Assembly (NCBI RefSeq): GCF_946481145.1
Contig: NZ_CAMLMJ010000007.1
Coordinates: 62,001-126,000, forward strand
Length of the DNA: 64,000 bases
DNA from: an uncultured Sediminibacterium sp.
GTDB taxonomy: Bacteria; Bacteroidota; Bacteroidia; Chitinophagales; Chitinophagaceae
Direction of reading: 5' to 3'
Each line of letters starts with the position of its first letter. The stretch's first letter is position 1. The notes beneath the pieces are model-generated. The model ran no database searches and was not told where the DNA came from. It saw nothing but the letters and a program-made list of their open reading frames with translations. A program made the translations under genes and the position numbers. This document shows positions 18,731-26,321 of the stretch, piece after piece.

Positions 18731-19486
18731 TCAATTTAATTTTTTCTTCAGTGTGGTTACCTGCTCCTGAAGGTTATTCACCATGCCGGCGAGTTGGTTT
18801 ACATCCCAACGTGGGCCTGCATTTGCTTTCTGGAGTATATATACTGCTTTCCAAACTTCAAGTACATCTTCTGAGCTTACATTATAGGGCTCATATTGAG
18901 GATTATCGCTGATCAGGGTGATTTTATTCTTGAGGCGATTATTTTTCATGATGCGTTTGTAGACAACCCCTTCATTTTTGGATAATACGACATAGGTATT
19001 GCTGTTTTTCACATCTTCAAGGTCTTCCACTTTTTCACCTACGATTACGCTTCCACTTGGTGTGGGTAGCATACTGTCTCCAATTATTTCAAAAGCCCTG
19101 TATTGACCGGGTGATAACATTGGTAAGGTAAAAGTATTCAGCTCATCTACAAATTCAGGATCTGCATAACCTGCCAGATAGCCTGCTGCAGCTTTTACAG
19201 GTACAAACCTTACTTCTGCAACCGCGGCTTCCATTTTAAGCTGTCGGCGTTTTTCCATGTAGGAGCCTCCAGATTTGGCTGCAGTAAGGTCTTTGAGCAG
19301 AAATTCTTCCATACTCAGCTTAAATATGTGGCAAATTTGTTTTACCACTTCCAGTCTTGGTTCCGCCCGCTCTTCTTCATAGGCCCCTACCAGCGACCTT
19401 TTAATATTGAGCTTATTGGCGAACTCCTCCTGTGTCCAGCCACGAAGCTTGCGGAGGTAACGTAAATTCTTTCCGGCATTTGACAT
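18731..19486 (-). CDS. XRE-family repressor with LexA-like S24 peptidase domain
   Basis: A 251-residue regulator counted from ATG 19486; a TTG at 19507 would add seven residues without adding to the HTH. The N-terminal helix-turn-helix (about 5-62) reads LRYLRKLRGWTQEEFANKL. The C-terminal peptidase S24 domain (about 95-225) has catalytic Ser138 in IIGDSMLP and Lys177 in VVYKRIM. An Ala-Gly bond near residues 101-102 (KAAAGYLAG) is a plausible self-cleavage site, as in LexA and phage repressors. A final coiled-coil-like tail (VNNLQEQVTTLKKKLN) may aid dimerisation. It is not in a prophage. A DNA-damage signal is inference. Confidence 0.88.
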   Translation of the reverse strand: MSNAGKNLRYLRKLRGWTQEEFANKLNIKRSLVGAYEEERAEPRLEVVKQICHIFKLSMEEFLLKDLTAAKSGGSYMEKRRQLKMEAAVAEVRFVPVKAAAGYLAGYADPEFVDELNTFTLPMLSPGQYRAFEIIGDSMLPTPSGSVIVGEKVEDLEDVKNSNTYVVLSKNEGVVYKRIMKNNRLKNKITLISDNPQYEPYNVSSEDVLEVWKAVYILQKANAGPRWDVNQLAGMVNNLQEQVTTLKKKLN

Positions 19487-19501
19487 AGCTAACTGATTTA
19501 G

Positions 19502-19534
19502 CCGCAAAATACTAATTTTTTTAGTTTTACCAAA
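19502..19534 (-). promoter_or_regulatory. Promoter and palindromic operator of the XRE/S24 gene
   Basis: On the minus strand, TTTG at the far end is followed by about 19 bases containing the palindrome ACTAA-TTTTT-TTAGT (19511-19525) and then TATTTTG, close to a Bacteroidetes -33/-7 pair. The 18-base stretch GTAAAACTAAAAAATTAG recurs almost unchanged, with one base of spacer difference, upstream of blaI in the same orientation. Autorepression is plausible. Confidence 0.5.
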
Positions 19535-19587
19535 TTTATTTTTTTCCCTCTTTAGGCAAAAAAAAGGCTAACCCCCCAAAACCACAA

Positions 19588-19666
19588 TTTTGACTTTTGA
19601 TTTTTGACTTTTGGCTTTTGATTTGCGTTAGCAAGTATTTGACAATTCACAATTCACCATTCACCG
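19588..19666. repeat. Two heptamer arrays upstream of surE
   Basis: Five 7-bp units of TTTTGAC/TTTTGAT/TTTTGGC type occupy 19588-19622. After a 16-base spacer, four units TTGACAA, TTCACAA, TTCACCA and TTCACCG occupy 19639-19666. Unlike most loci here, the two blocks belong to different unit families and are not clear reverse complements. The region stays open in the surE frame, which could mislead start prediction. Confidence 0.8.
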
Positions 19667-19689
19667 CCTACAGTTTGTATCTTGCATCT

Positions 19690-20478
19690 ATGTCTAAAAC
19701 AAGTAAACAGAAAGAACCGGTTATTCTCGTTACGAATGATGATGGCATTAATGCTCCGGGAATTAGGGCGCTCGTAGAAGCCGTTAAAGGATTAGGTAAA
19801 ATAGTAGTAGTAGCACCTGATAAACCGCAAAGCGGAATGGGGCATGCTATTACCATCGGGCAACTGCTGCGATTACAGAAGTCGAATACTTTTGATGGAA
19901 TAGAAGCTTATAGTTGTAGTGGTACTCCGGTCGACTGCGTTAAAATTGCCGTTGACAAAATCCTACATCGTAAGCCCGATTTATGTGTGAGCGGAATCAA
20001 TCATGGCGCCAATCATTCCATCAATGTAATTTATTCCGGTACTATGTCTGCAGCACTGGAAGCTTCGATTGAAAGTATTCCCAGTATTGGATTCAGTTTA
20101 TTGGACCTGAGTATAGATGCAGACTTTAGCGCTGCCGGAAAATACGCGAGAATCATTGTTCAGCAATTATTAAAAGGCAAAAGTCTGGACAAACACTTGT
20201 GCCTCAATGTAAATATTCCTGCAGTAGAGGAAAAATTGATTAAGGGTATCAAAATCTGCAGACAGGCTTATGCTAAGTACGAAGAAGAGTTTGATGAGCG
20301 TAAGGACCCCCATGGTAAAAAATACTACTGGCTCACTGGTGAGTTTGTAAATTTCGATAAAGGAAAAGATACCGATGTGTGGGCCTTGAAAAATAATTTT
20401 GTAAGTGTGGTTCCTGTTCAGTTTGACCTGACAAATTATAAGCTGAAACAGCAACTCGAAACCAAATGGAAATTCTGA
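19690..20478 (+). CDS. surE: 5'-nucleotidase SurE
   Basis: A 262-residue metal-dependent phosphatase that removes phosphate from nucleoside 5'- and 3'-monophosphates and short polyphosphates in the cytosol. The N-terminal signature ILVTNDDGINAPGI supplies the metal-binding Asp pair, followed by VAPDKPQSGMGHAIT, YSCSGTPVDCVK and SGINHGANHSINVIYSGTM, all conserved in SurE. The start is ATG 19690; the frame extends upstream through the heptamer repeats, but that part is not protein-like. It overlaps the next gene by one base (TGATG), so the two are probably cotranscribed. Confidence 0.95.
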   Translation: MSKTSKQKEPVILVTNDDGINAPGIRALVEAVKGLGKIVVVAPDKPQSGMGHAITIGQLLRLQKSNTFDGIEAYSCSGTPVDCVKIAVDKILHRKPDLCVSGINHGANHSINVIYSGTMSAALEASIESIPSIGFSLLDLSIDADFSAAGKYARIIVQQLLKGKSLDKHLCLNVNIPAVEEKLIKGIKICRQAYAKYEEEFDERKDPHGKKYYWLTGEFVNFDKGKDTDVWALKNNFVSVVPVQFDLTNYKLKQQLETKWKF

Positions 20479-20771
20479 TGTTTAAAAAAGATCATCTCCG
20501 GCTTGGATTGATATTGGGTTTTCTGGCACCTGTGCTAGGATTCTTTGTGTATTACCTGGTAAAATTCAGGCTGTTTAGTTTTGAGGAATTTTTACAACTG
20601 ATACGTAAAAACCCTTCGATGCTTACTGGTATAATCAGTCTGTCGCTGATTGCAAATGCAATTGTGTTTACCCTCTATATTAATCGCCAGAAAGACCAAA
20701 CAGCTAAAGGGGTATTTATCGCCACTTGCATTTACGCATTGGTGGCATTATCATTTAAGTGGTTTGTGTAG
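20478..20771 (+). CDS. Small integral membrane protein, unknown function
   Basis: A 97-residue protein from ATG 20478, which shares a base with the surE stop codon. An ATG at 20466 is possible but lies inside surE. Three hydrophobic segments are visible at about residues 9-28, 50-68 and 80-95 (LGLILGFLAPVLGFFVYYLV near the start). I do not recognise the family with certainty; similar short proteins often follow surE in Bacteroidota, as far as I recall. Function unknown. It ends before an inverted repeat that could terminate transcription. Confidence 0.7.
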   Translation: MFKKDHLRLGLILGFLAPVLGFFVYYLVKFRLFSFEEFLQLIRKNPSMLTGIISLSLIANAIVFTLYINRQKDQTAKGVFIATCIYALVALSFKWFV

Positions 20772-20782
20772 GATTATTTTAG

Positions 20783-20826
20783 CCACAGATTCACAGATTA
20801 GAATCGATTAATCTGTGAATCTGTGG
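20783..20826. terminator. Perfect 18-bp inverted repeat between convergent genes
   Basis: The arm 20783-20800 (CCACAGATTCACAGATTA) and its exact reverse complement 20809-20826 enclose an eight-base loop. The arm is itself two octamer units (CACAGATT), so this element shares the tandem-unit style of the heptamer arrays. It lies between the surE operon and the convergent M56 gene and may terminate both. Confidence 0.7.
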
Positions 20827-20836
20827 ATAAAATAAA

Positions 20837-23599
20837 TCAGGCATTCACGAAAGTAATACTTAGTGTGTGCTCAGCCCTAACAGGTTTACCCTCGTAGATT
20901 CCAGGTTTCCAATTTGGCCCCTTTTTCAACATTCTTTCTGCTTCTTCTTTGGCACCATAACCTGGATCATTGGAAGTTATATTACTTATTCTTCCCTGTT
21001 CATCTACTTGAAATGTTAATAGAACAGTATATTTTCCGATTGGCCCACCTTTATGTTTCACAATATTTTTATCAAGGTTTCTGTCAAGGTATTTTGTCCA
21101 TGCGGCAATTCCGCCAGGAAAATAAGGGGGCTCCTTTAGTTTTGCATAAACCTTCTCTAATTGAACATCTTTCACTTTTGATGTCCCTTCATCTCCATCA
21201 CTAATCACAAAAGTTACTGTTTTCTCAAACCTCGATATAACAGGTTTGTCATTTACTTTTGCAGGCACCCAGTTCGGCCCTTTTGAAATTATACGAACTA
21301 CTTCCGCAGCAGTGCCATATCCCGGATCATCTATAACTTTTATTTCACTTGGTTTTCCTTGCTTATCAACAATAAACGAAACCTTTACAATATACTTCCC
21401 GTTCCCCGCTCCATTTTCAACAGGAATGGCCGTGTTCAGGTTTCGCTCCAGGTATTTTCGCCAAGCTATTTCTCCGCCAGGAAATGATACGGGTTCTTGT
21501 TTTTGAATAACCCCATTATCTGATCGATTTGTATTTATTGAGATATTAGTGTTCGTAGAAGGTTCACCAGATGCCTTATTTACCTGTGTTTCACGTACTG
21601 CTTCAAAATCTGCTCTTTTCTTTGAAGTTATTAATACCACTCCTTTCACATTATCCTCAGTATACATTTTTACCGAAGTCGGATCTTTGATGACATCAAT
21701 TTTACTAATGCTGTTTGAATTAATTCCATTCAATTGTTGGTAACTTATTTTATCTCCATCCAGCAAATACAAGATACTATCTGCAGACTGGCCGTTCCCA
21801 ATAACCCTTACAGATGGGTTACCTTCAAGACTTATGTATTGCAAATTACCTTTCTCATCTTTCTTTATTGTTTGGACATTTCCAGCAAACGTAAATATGG
21901 TCGATTTATCTCCTGTTAACATTGCCGTATTTATAGGTGTTCCTATTATACTTTTTGAGTCAAGCGGAGCATCCGTAACAGTATATTTTCGATTGGTTTT
22001 ATTTGTCGCCAAATATTGTTCAATACCCTTCAATAAAGCAAGCGCAATTTTTTCCTGGTATTCAGGGTTTTCTAATAAAGAAGCTTCGTCCTTATTTGTT
22101 AAATAGCCCGCTTCTACCAGTATCGAAGGACTTTTTACTGCCTGTAATACATAAATACCTTTTTGCCTGCTTTTGATTCCAGAAAACGTAATCTGTGACT
22201 GCTTAAACATATTGCCGATCCAATTCGCCAATTGATAACTCTCTTCATAATCAAAGGCCTTAGATTTTTCAGCAACAAATATTTCTGCTCCCTTTAGTGA
22301 AGCATCTCCTTTTAGTTTTCCATTATTCAGCACAATTCCCGAACTGTTCATGTGAATAGATACAAAAAGGTCCGGAGATAATTCATTAGCTGTTTCTGCT
22401 GTTTGCTGAACTGTTTGGTAGGCATCTGAATTTCTTGTTAGTACAATATCCAGATTGGGGTTTTGGTTTTTCTCCTTTAACATTTTCGCCAATTGCAGAT
22501 TTAAGACTGCCTCTGTTGTACCATTAATACCTCTTGCCCCTTTATCATCGCCACCATGACCTGGATGAATTACAACGCGATAGGTGCGTGACAATTTTAT
22601 GGGGGCATAAACGTCTATTTTATTCCCCGTTACAAATACATCCTTTAGTTGTGAAGATTGGACATCCTGTATTACACTTTCCAGCACATTCTTTACTGAA
22701 ATCGGATGTAGTGATCTGTATTCTTTGTTTCTGAAAGCAAATAAAACAATAACTACTGCCAAAAGTGGTAAAATGAGTAGTCTGCGGATATAACTGAATT
22801 TTGGGTTTTTATGATTGGTTAACATTTGCAACCTCCTTTTTATGGGTGAAAAAAAGAACGGATGCGTAAGCTCGAAACGTTGTGTTGGATAAACAGCCGT
22901 TAACAACATTTGCGCCAGAGCAGCCGTATCGCCATCCCCAACCGCTTTCTTATCTGCAATGAATTCATGGATCATTTCCATTTCTTTTTTGAGTAGCCAG
23001 AAAAATGGATTGAACCATCCGGGTATCAGCATAAGCTGAATGAGCAACTTATCAATAGAATGTTTTTGTTGCACATGTGTTAATTCATGCTGAAGTATCT
23101 GTTTACCCGATGCGCTTCGGATATCGATTGCTTCATTCCAGAAAATATATCGGAAAAAAGAAAAGGGCGTCCCCTTAACCTGGGTGATGATAAGAAATAC
23201 ATCTCCTACCTGTTTGCAGGAATGCGTTTTAAGCAGTTGGTAAATCCGGTACACTGCTTTAACCATGAACGATAATAATAAAACAGATATCGTTAAATAA
23301 ACAATTTCCACAATGCCCTCCAGGCTCCAGTGATATCCCTTCGTACCTATCGCTGCTTCTATTTCTGAATTGTTATCTGCTACTACCGATAAAAAACGAA
23401 AAACTTGTTGCTGGCTTGCAGATTCTGTTACCCACTGAATTTTTACCAGCGGAACCATCCATGAAAAAACAGCGACTGTCAATAGGTAGAACCGGTTATA
23501 CTGGTGAAACTTTTTATTGCGTAATGCAATCCAGTAATACCCCATCATGATGGCACTACAAAGTATTACCTGCAGGAAATAATAGGCAGCACTTAGCAT
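20837..23599 (-). CDS. M56 (BlaR1-like) peptidase fused to N-acetylmuramoyl-L-alanine amidase and two TonB_C domains
   Basis: A 920-residue membrane protein. The N-terminal M56 part (about 1-290) has four hydrophobic segments and the zinc motif HELTH (171-175) with a downstream HEFIAD (211-216). Residues about 340-530 form an amidase_3 domain with intact zinc and catalytic positions: His348 in HPGHGG, Glu363 in GTTEAVLN, His416 in SIHMN and Glu496 in VEAGYLTN. A plug-like segment (about 606-661, ILYLLDGDKI, VLITSK) and two TonB_C domains (about 704-800 and 822-920, each beginning with FPGG) follow. It lies 4 bp after blaI. M56 proteins usually cleave BlaI-type repressors when the cell wall is stressed. 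A functional amidase in the same chain suggests that it binds or cuts muropeptides itself (inference). Confidence 0.9.
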   Translation of the reverse strand: MLSAAYYFLQVILCSAIMMGYYWIALRNKKFHQYNRFYLLTVAVFSWMVPLVKIQWVTESASQQQVFRFLSVVADNNSEIEAAIGTKGYHWSLEGIVEIVYLTISVLLLSFMVKAVYRIYQLLKTHSCKQVGDVFLIITQVKGTPFSFFRYIFWNEAIDIRSASGKQILQHELTHVQQKHSIDKLLIQLMLIPGWFNPFFWLLKKEMEMIHEFIADKKAVGDGDTAALAQMLLTAVYPTQRFELTHPFFFSPIKRRLQMLTNHKNPKFSYIRRLLILPLLAVVIVLFAFRNKEYRSLHPISVKNVLESVIQDVQSSQLKDVFVTGNKIDVYAPIKLSRTYRVVIHPGHGGDDKGARGINGTTEAVLNLQLAKMLKEKNQNPNLDIVLTRNSDAYQTVQQTAETANELSPDLFVSIHMNSSGIVLNNGKLKGDASLKGAEIFVAEKSKAFDYEESYQLANWIGNMFKQSQITFSGIKSRQKGIYVLQAVKSPSILVEAGYLTNKDEASLLENPEYQEKIALALLKGIEQYLATNKTNRKYTVTDAPLDSKSIIGTPINTAMLTGDKSTIFTFAGNVQTIKKDEKGNLQYISLEGNPSVRVIGNGQSADSILYLLDGDKISYQQLNGINSNSISKIDVIKDPTSVKMYTEDNVKGVVLITSKKRADFEAVRETQVNKASGEPSTNTNISINTNRSDNGVIQKQEPVSFPGGEIAWRKYLERNLNTAIPVENGAGNGKYIVKVSFIVDKQGKPSEIKVIDDPGYGTAAEVVRIISKGPNWVPAKVNDKPVISRFEKTVTFVISDGDEGTSKVKDVQLEKVYAKLKEPPYFPGGIAAWTKYLDRNLDKNIVKHKGGPIGKYTVLLTFQVDEQGRISNITSNDPGYGAKEEAERMLKKGPNWKPGIYEGKPVRAEHTLSITFVNA

Positions 23600-23603
23600 A
23601 GGG

Positions 23604-23966
23604 TTATTTTTTAGCGTTTTTAATCTCCTGTAACAACAATTCTAATTCACGTACACTGATATCTTTCTGTTTCACCATAAATGAAACCGCCTCACTGAAT
23701 GAACCCTCGAAATATCCTTCCACCAGGTTACGTATGCTACTCGATGAATAGGTTTCTTTAGATACCAATGGATAATAACGATGCATCCTGCCCACCGGTG
23801 TTATACCCACAAACCCTTTTTCTACCAATATTTTTAAAATAGTGGCCACTGTATTTGAATGTGGTTTGGGCTCCGGTTGCTGGTCAAGAATATCTTTTAA
23901 AAATGCCTCTTCTAGTTTCCAGATACTATGCATTATCTGCTCTTCTGCTTTTGTTAATGGCTTCAT
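23604..23966 (-). CDS. BlaI/MecI/CopY-family transcriptional repressor
   Basis: A 120-residue winged-helix repressor of the BlaI group. It starts MKPLTKAEEQIMHSIWKLEE, with the family segment SNTVATILKILVEKGFV in the recognition helix and wing, and an ELLLQEI dimerisation tail. BlaI-type proteins hold their own operon silent until the partner M56 protease cleaves them. It is followed after 4 bp by the M56 fusion gene, and two AT-rich palindromes sit in the promoter just upstream. No beta-lactamase gene is nearby; the operon's targets are unknown. Confidence 0.93.
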   Translation of the reverse strand: MKPLTKAEEQIMHSIWKLEEAFLKDILDQQPEPKPHSNTVATILKILVEKGFVGITPVGRMHRYYPLVSKETYSSSSIRNLVEGYFEGSFSEAVSFMVKQKDISVRELELLLQEIKNAKK

Positions 23967-23979
23967 GGGGGATTATTTT

Positions 23980-24034
23980 AAACTCATTACAAACCTAAAA
24001 CTAATTTTTTAGTTTTACAACTATTTTTTTAGTT
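23980..24034 (-). promoter_or_regulatory. blaI promoter with two palindromic operators
   Basis: On the minus strand TTG, a 20-base spacer, and TAGGTTTG form a -33/-7 pair matching the Bacteroidetes consensus. The spacer is filled by the perfect palindrome AAAACTAA-TTTT-TTAGTTTT (23997-24016). A second one, AACTA-6-TAGTT, occupies 24019-24034. The arrangement is what a repressor-controlled promoter needs, and BlaI is the obvious candidate. The first palindrome also resembles the one before the XRE/S24 gene. Confidence 0.65.
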
Positions 24035-24100
24035 AAATAAAAAATAAATTCCCATTAAGGCTGTTATGCGTAGGTAGGAATGTAATTTGCGGGATGATAT

Positions 24101-24210
24101 GTGAATTGTCAATAGTGAATGGTGAATAAGAAGGTTTAATTAGCCGCGTTACAAATTCACCATTCACCATTGACAATTCACGTTTCACGTTTCAGATTTC
24201 ACAATTGACA
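24101..24210. repeat. Inverted heptamer array ending at the lpxB start codon
   Basis: Left arm: four 7-bp units from 24101 to 24128 (GTGAATT, GTCAATA, GTGAATG, GTGAATA). Right arm: eight uninterrupted units from 24155 to 24210 (ATTCACC, ATTCACC, ATTGACA, ATTCACG, TTTCACG and so on, ending ATTGACA). The ATG of lpxB is the very next base. The first half of the right arm is the reverse complement of the left arm, so a long hairpin is possible directly before the start codon. Confidence 0.88.
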
Positions 24211-25323
24211 ATGAAATATTACCTCATTTCCGGTGAAGCCAGTGGTGATTTACATGGCAGTAACCTAATAAAGGCTTTAAAAAAACAAGACCCTTCGGCA
24301 GAAATCCGCTGTTGGGGTGGCGACCTTATGCAAAATGCAGGAGGCACGCTTGTTAAACATTACCGCGACCTTGCTTTTATGGGTTTTAGCGAGGTAGTAA
24401 TGAACCTGCCAACTATCATACGCAATATCAAATTTTGCAAGACCGATATTAAGCAGTGGCAACCTGATGTATTGGTACTAATTGATTACCCCGGCTTTAA
24501 CCTTCGCATTGCATCATGGGCAAAACAAGAAGGATTTAAAGTTGCCTACTATATTTCGCCGCAGGTTTGGGCCTGGAAAGAAAACAGGGTTAAACAAATG
24601 AAACAATGCATCGACAAAATGCTTTGCATACTTCCTTTTGAAAAAAATTACTATAAAAACAAATGGAACTGGGATGTTGAATATGTCGGACATCCACTGA
24701 TAGAAGTAATTGAACAGAAAACAAAGGATGCAGAAAAAATTAGCGATCCAAATCAACACAAAAATATTATTGCTTTACTTCCGGGAAGTCGCAAACAGGA
24801 AATAGCTAAAAAACTGCCCATCATGCTCAGTGTAGCCAGTCATTTTCCTGACTACGAATTTGTGGTAGCTAAAGCACCGGGGTTAGACGACCATTTTTAC
24901 CAGCCCTTTCTTTCAACAGCTCCAAATGTTAGCAGTATTAGCAATCAAACTTATGATCTGTTGTTAAAATCAAAAGCCGCTCTTGTTACCAGCGGAACGG
25001 CAACACTTGAAACAGCTTTACTAAAAGTACCCGAAGTTGTTTGCTATAAAGGAAGTAATATCAGTTACCAGATTGCTAAACGACTAATCAGTATAAAATA
25101 TATTTCTCTGGTAAACCTCATTATGGATAAACTTGTGGTAAAAGAATTGATTCAACATGAATTAAATACTGAAAACCTGGTGACTGAATTGTCGCTTATC
25201 CTTAATGACGATCAATACCGTCAAAAAATATTATCAGACTATGATGCTTTATGGCAGGTTTTGTCGGAAGGAGGTAATGCTTCTCAACTAGCCGCTCGGG
25301 AGATTTGGCTGCTAGCTTCTTAA
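24211..25323 (+). CDS. lpxB: Lipid-A-disaccharide synthase
   Basis: A 370-residue GT19 glycosyltransferase that joins UDP-2,3-diacylglucosamine to lipid X, giving the lipid A disaccharide at the inner membrane. The N-terminal YYLISGEASGDLHGS is the LpxB signature, followed by CWGGDLMQNAGG, DYPGFNLRIA, YYISPQVWAWKENRVK and LLPGSRKQEI, and the UDP-binding TSGTATLETAL near residue 270. The start is ATG 24211, with no Shine-Dalgarno: the bases before it belong entirely to a tandem heptamer array. A TTG at 24205 would add two residues. It is monocistronic, with a repeat element after the stop. Confidence 0.96.
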   Translation: MKYYLISGEASGDLHGSNLIKALKKQDPSAEIRCWGGDLMQNAGGTLVKHYRDLAFMGFSEVVMNLPTIIRNIKFCKTDIKQWQPDVLVLIDYPGFNLRIASWAKQEGFKVAYYISPQVWAWKENRVKQMKQCIDKMLCILPFEKNYYKNKWNWDVEYVGHPLIEVIEQKTKDAEKISDPNQHKNIIALLPGSRKQEIAKKLPIMLSVASHFPDYEFVVAKAPGLDDHFYQPFLSTAPNVSSISNQTYDLLLKSKAALVTSGTATLETALLKVPEVVCYKGSNISYQIAKRLISIKYISLVNLIMDKLVVKELIQHELNTENLVTELSLILNDDQYRQKILSDYDALWQVLSEGGNASQLAAREIWLLAS

Positions 25324-25341
25324 GGGAGTCTACTGACTAAG

Positions 25342-25470
25342 CTCTAGCTGCGAGCTTTGATTGACGGACATTAAAGCTTTCTGCTATTAATAGAACACAG
25401 ATTATCATGATTTTCAAGATCTATCTTGACAAATCATAATAATCATGATAATCCGTGTTCTATCCAACGC
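25342..25470. repeat. Dispersed composite repeat, divergent copy
   Basis: Positions 25376-25402 match the core TTTCTGCTATTAATAGAACA and what follows in the two 152-bp copies at 42663 and 48881. The inner palindrome (25393-25412 against 25441-25460) has 20-bp arms with one mismatch and is built from ATCATGAT-type subunits. The flanking GCTCTAGCTGCGAGCTTTGA is the counterpart of the GCTGCAA/GGCTAGC heptamers elsewhere. It is a third, more diverged copy. No coding potential is seen. Confidence 0.75.
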
Positions 25471-25529
25471 TAAAATGAAGTAAAGAGCTGCCGCGTACAG
25501 TACCCCTTCTCCTTCTTTTAATAAAATAA

Positions 25530-26090
25530 TTATTTAAAGGAGATAAATATATTGTTGCGGTCGTATAAACGAAGCTTGTCCAATGCTTCCCCGATTTCTT
25601 TCTTCCATTTATTTACCAGTATATTATCCTGCATATTTGCAACCTCTGCATCAAACGCATTATCCATACGATGTCGTAACAAATTAATTGAGTCACCAAT
25701 ACTTTTTATCGTTGCTTCAAACCCATTATAAGAGAACTTTTCTGTACTCAATATCTCCATCATCTTTCGCTTGTGTAATTCTGCAATATTGAAATGAATC
25801 TGTTCATGTTCAAGTAATACAGCGTCTCGCTTGGTTTTTGTCCAGGAACTTTTCTTCATGAACAAAGTAACAAACTCAAATCTAGCAAGGGTTTTATAAA
25901 CAGTAACTTTGTATTTAATTTCAGCATGTGTGAGTGCAGTAAAATGAGATTGATCATCAGGTAATCCCTTATAATCTGTCCAATTGAGGGTTTGCTTAGA
26001 TTGCCACGGAATGGTATCTGCTACCTGAGCATTGGATAATACTCCGTATAAGCAGGATGCAAGCAGTAGTATCACAGCTCCAGATTTCAT
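25530..26090 (-). CDS. DUF922 family secreted zincin-like protein
   Basis: A 186-residue protein with a Sec signal (about residues 1-21, ending SNAQ). It matches the DUF922 pattern: LNWTDYKGLPDD near residue 35, HAEIKYKV, and the zinc-protease-like motif HEQIHFNIAE near residue 95 (HExxH). DUF922 members are predicted periplasmic metalloproteases of unknown substrate. The C-terminal region is helical (MDNAFDAEVANMQD). It is downstream of metX and a small membrane gene on the same strand, after a 27-bp gap, but a functional link is not evident. Confidence 0.78.
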   Translation of the reverse strand: MKSGAVILLLASCLYGVLSNAQVADTIPWQSKQTLNWTDYKGLPDDQSHFTALTHAEIKYKVTVYKTLARFEFVTLFMKKSSWTKTKRDAVLLEHEQIHFNIAELHKRKMMEILSTEKFSYNGFEATIKSIGDSINLLRHRMDNAFDAEVANMQDNILVNKWKKEIGEALDKLRLYDRNNIFISFK

Positions 26091-26117
26091 CCTTGAATTT
26101 ATAAAAAAAGGGATGTA

Positions 26118-26294
26118 TTATCGGAAAAGAGGGAGTATTACCAGTTTAAAAATAATGATACATACTGCTGCAATAAACATTAGTAGTGAGATCCGGTTCA
26201 TCCCATGCATGTATTTCATCCATTGGGTACGTTCCTGGTTCGGATCTTTCTTTTTGATGTAGAGGTATTCTGCGAGTTGTCTGAAAATGCTCAT
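26118..26294 (-). CDS. Small single-pass membrane protein
   Basis: A 58-residue protein from ATG 26294; an earlier in-frame start at 26312 would add six residues. It has a basic N-terminal half (YLYIKKKDPNQERTQWMKYMHG) and a single hydrophobic helix (ISLLMFIAAVCIIIFKLVIL). This matches the short Bacteroidota proteins that I recall as DUF6728, but the assignment is from memory and is uncertain. It lies 27 bp after the metX stop, in the same direction, and may be cotranscribed with it. Function unknown. Confidence 0.6.
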   Translation of the reverse strand: MSIFRQLAEYLYIKKKDPNQERTQWMKYMHGMNRISLLMFIAAVCIIIFKLVILPLFR

Positions 26295-26321
26295 AACTAC
26301 CTGTTTATACAAAATTACTGC

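Noticed and set aside
19597..19689. N-terminal extension of SurE
   Set aside because: The frame is open but encoded by heptamer repeats; the conserved SurE start (MSKTSKQKEPVILVTNDDG) begins at 19690.
24101..24210. CRISPR-like array
   Set aside because: The units are 7 bp, degenerate and contiguous with no unique spacers, and no cas genes are present, so this is not CRISPR.
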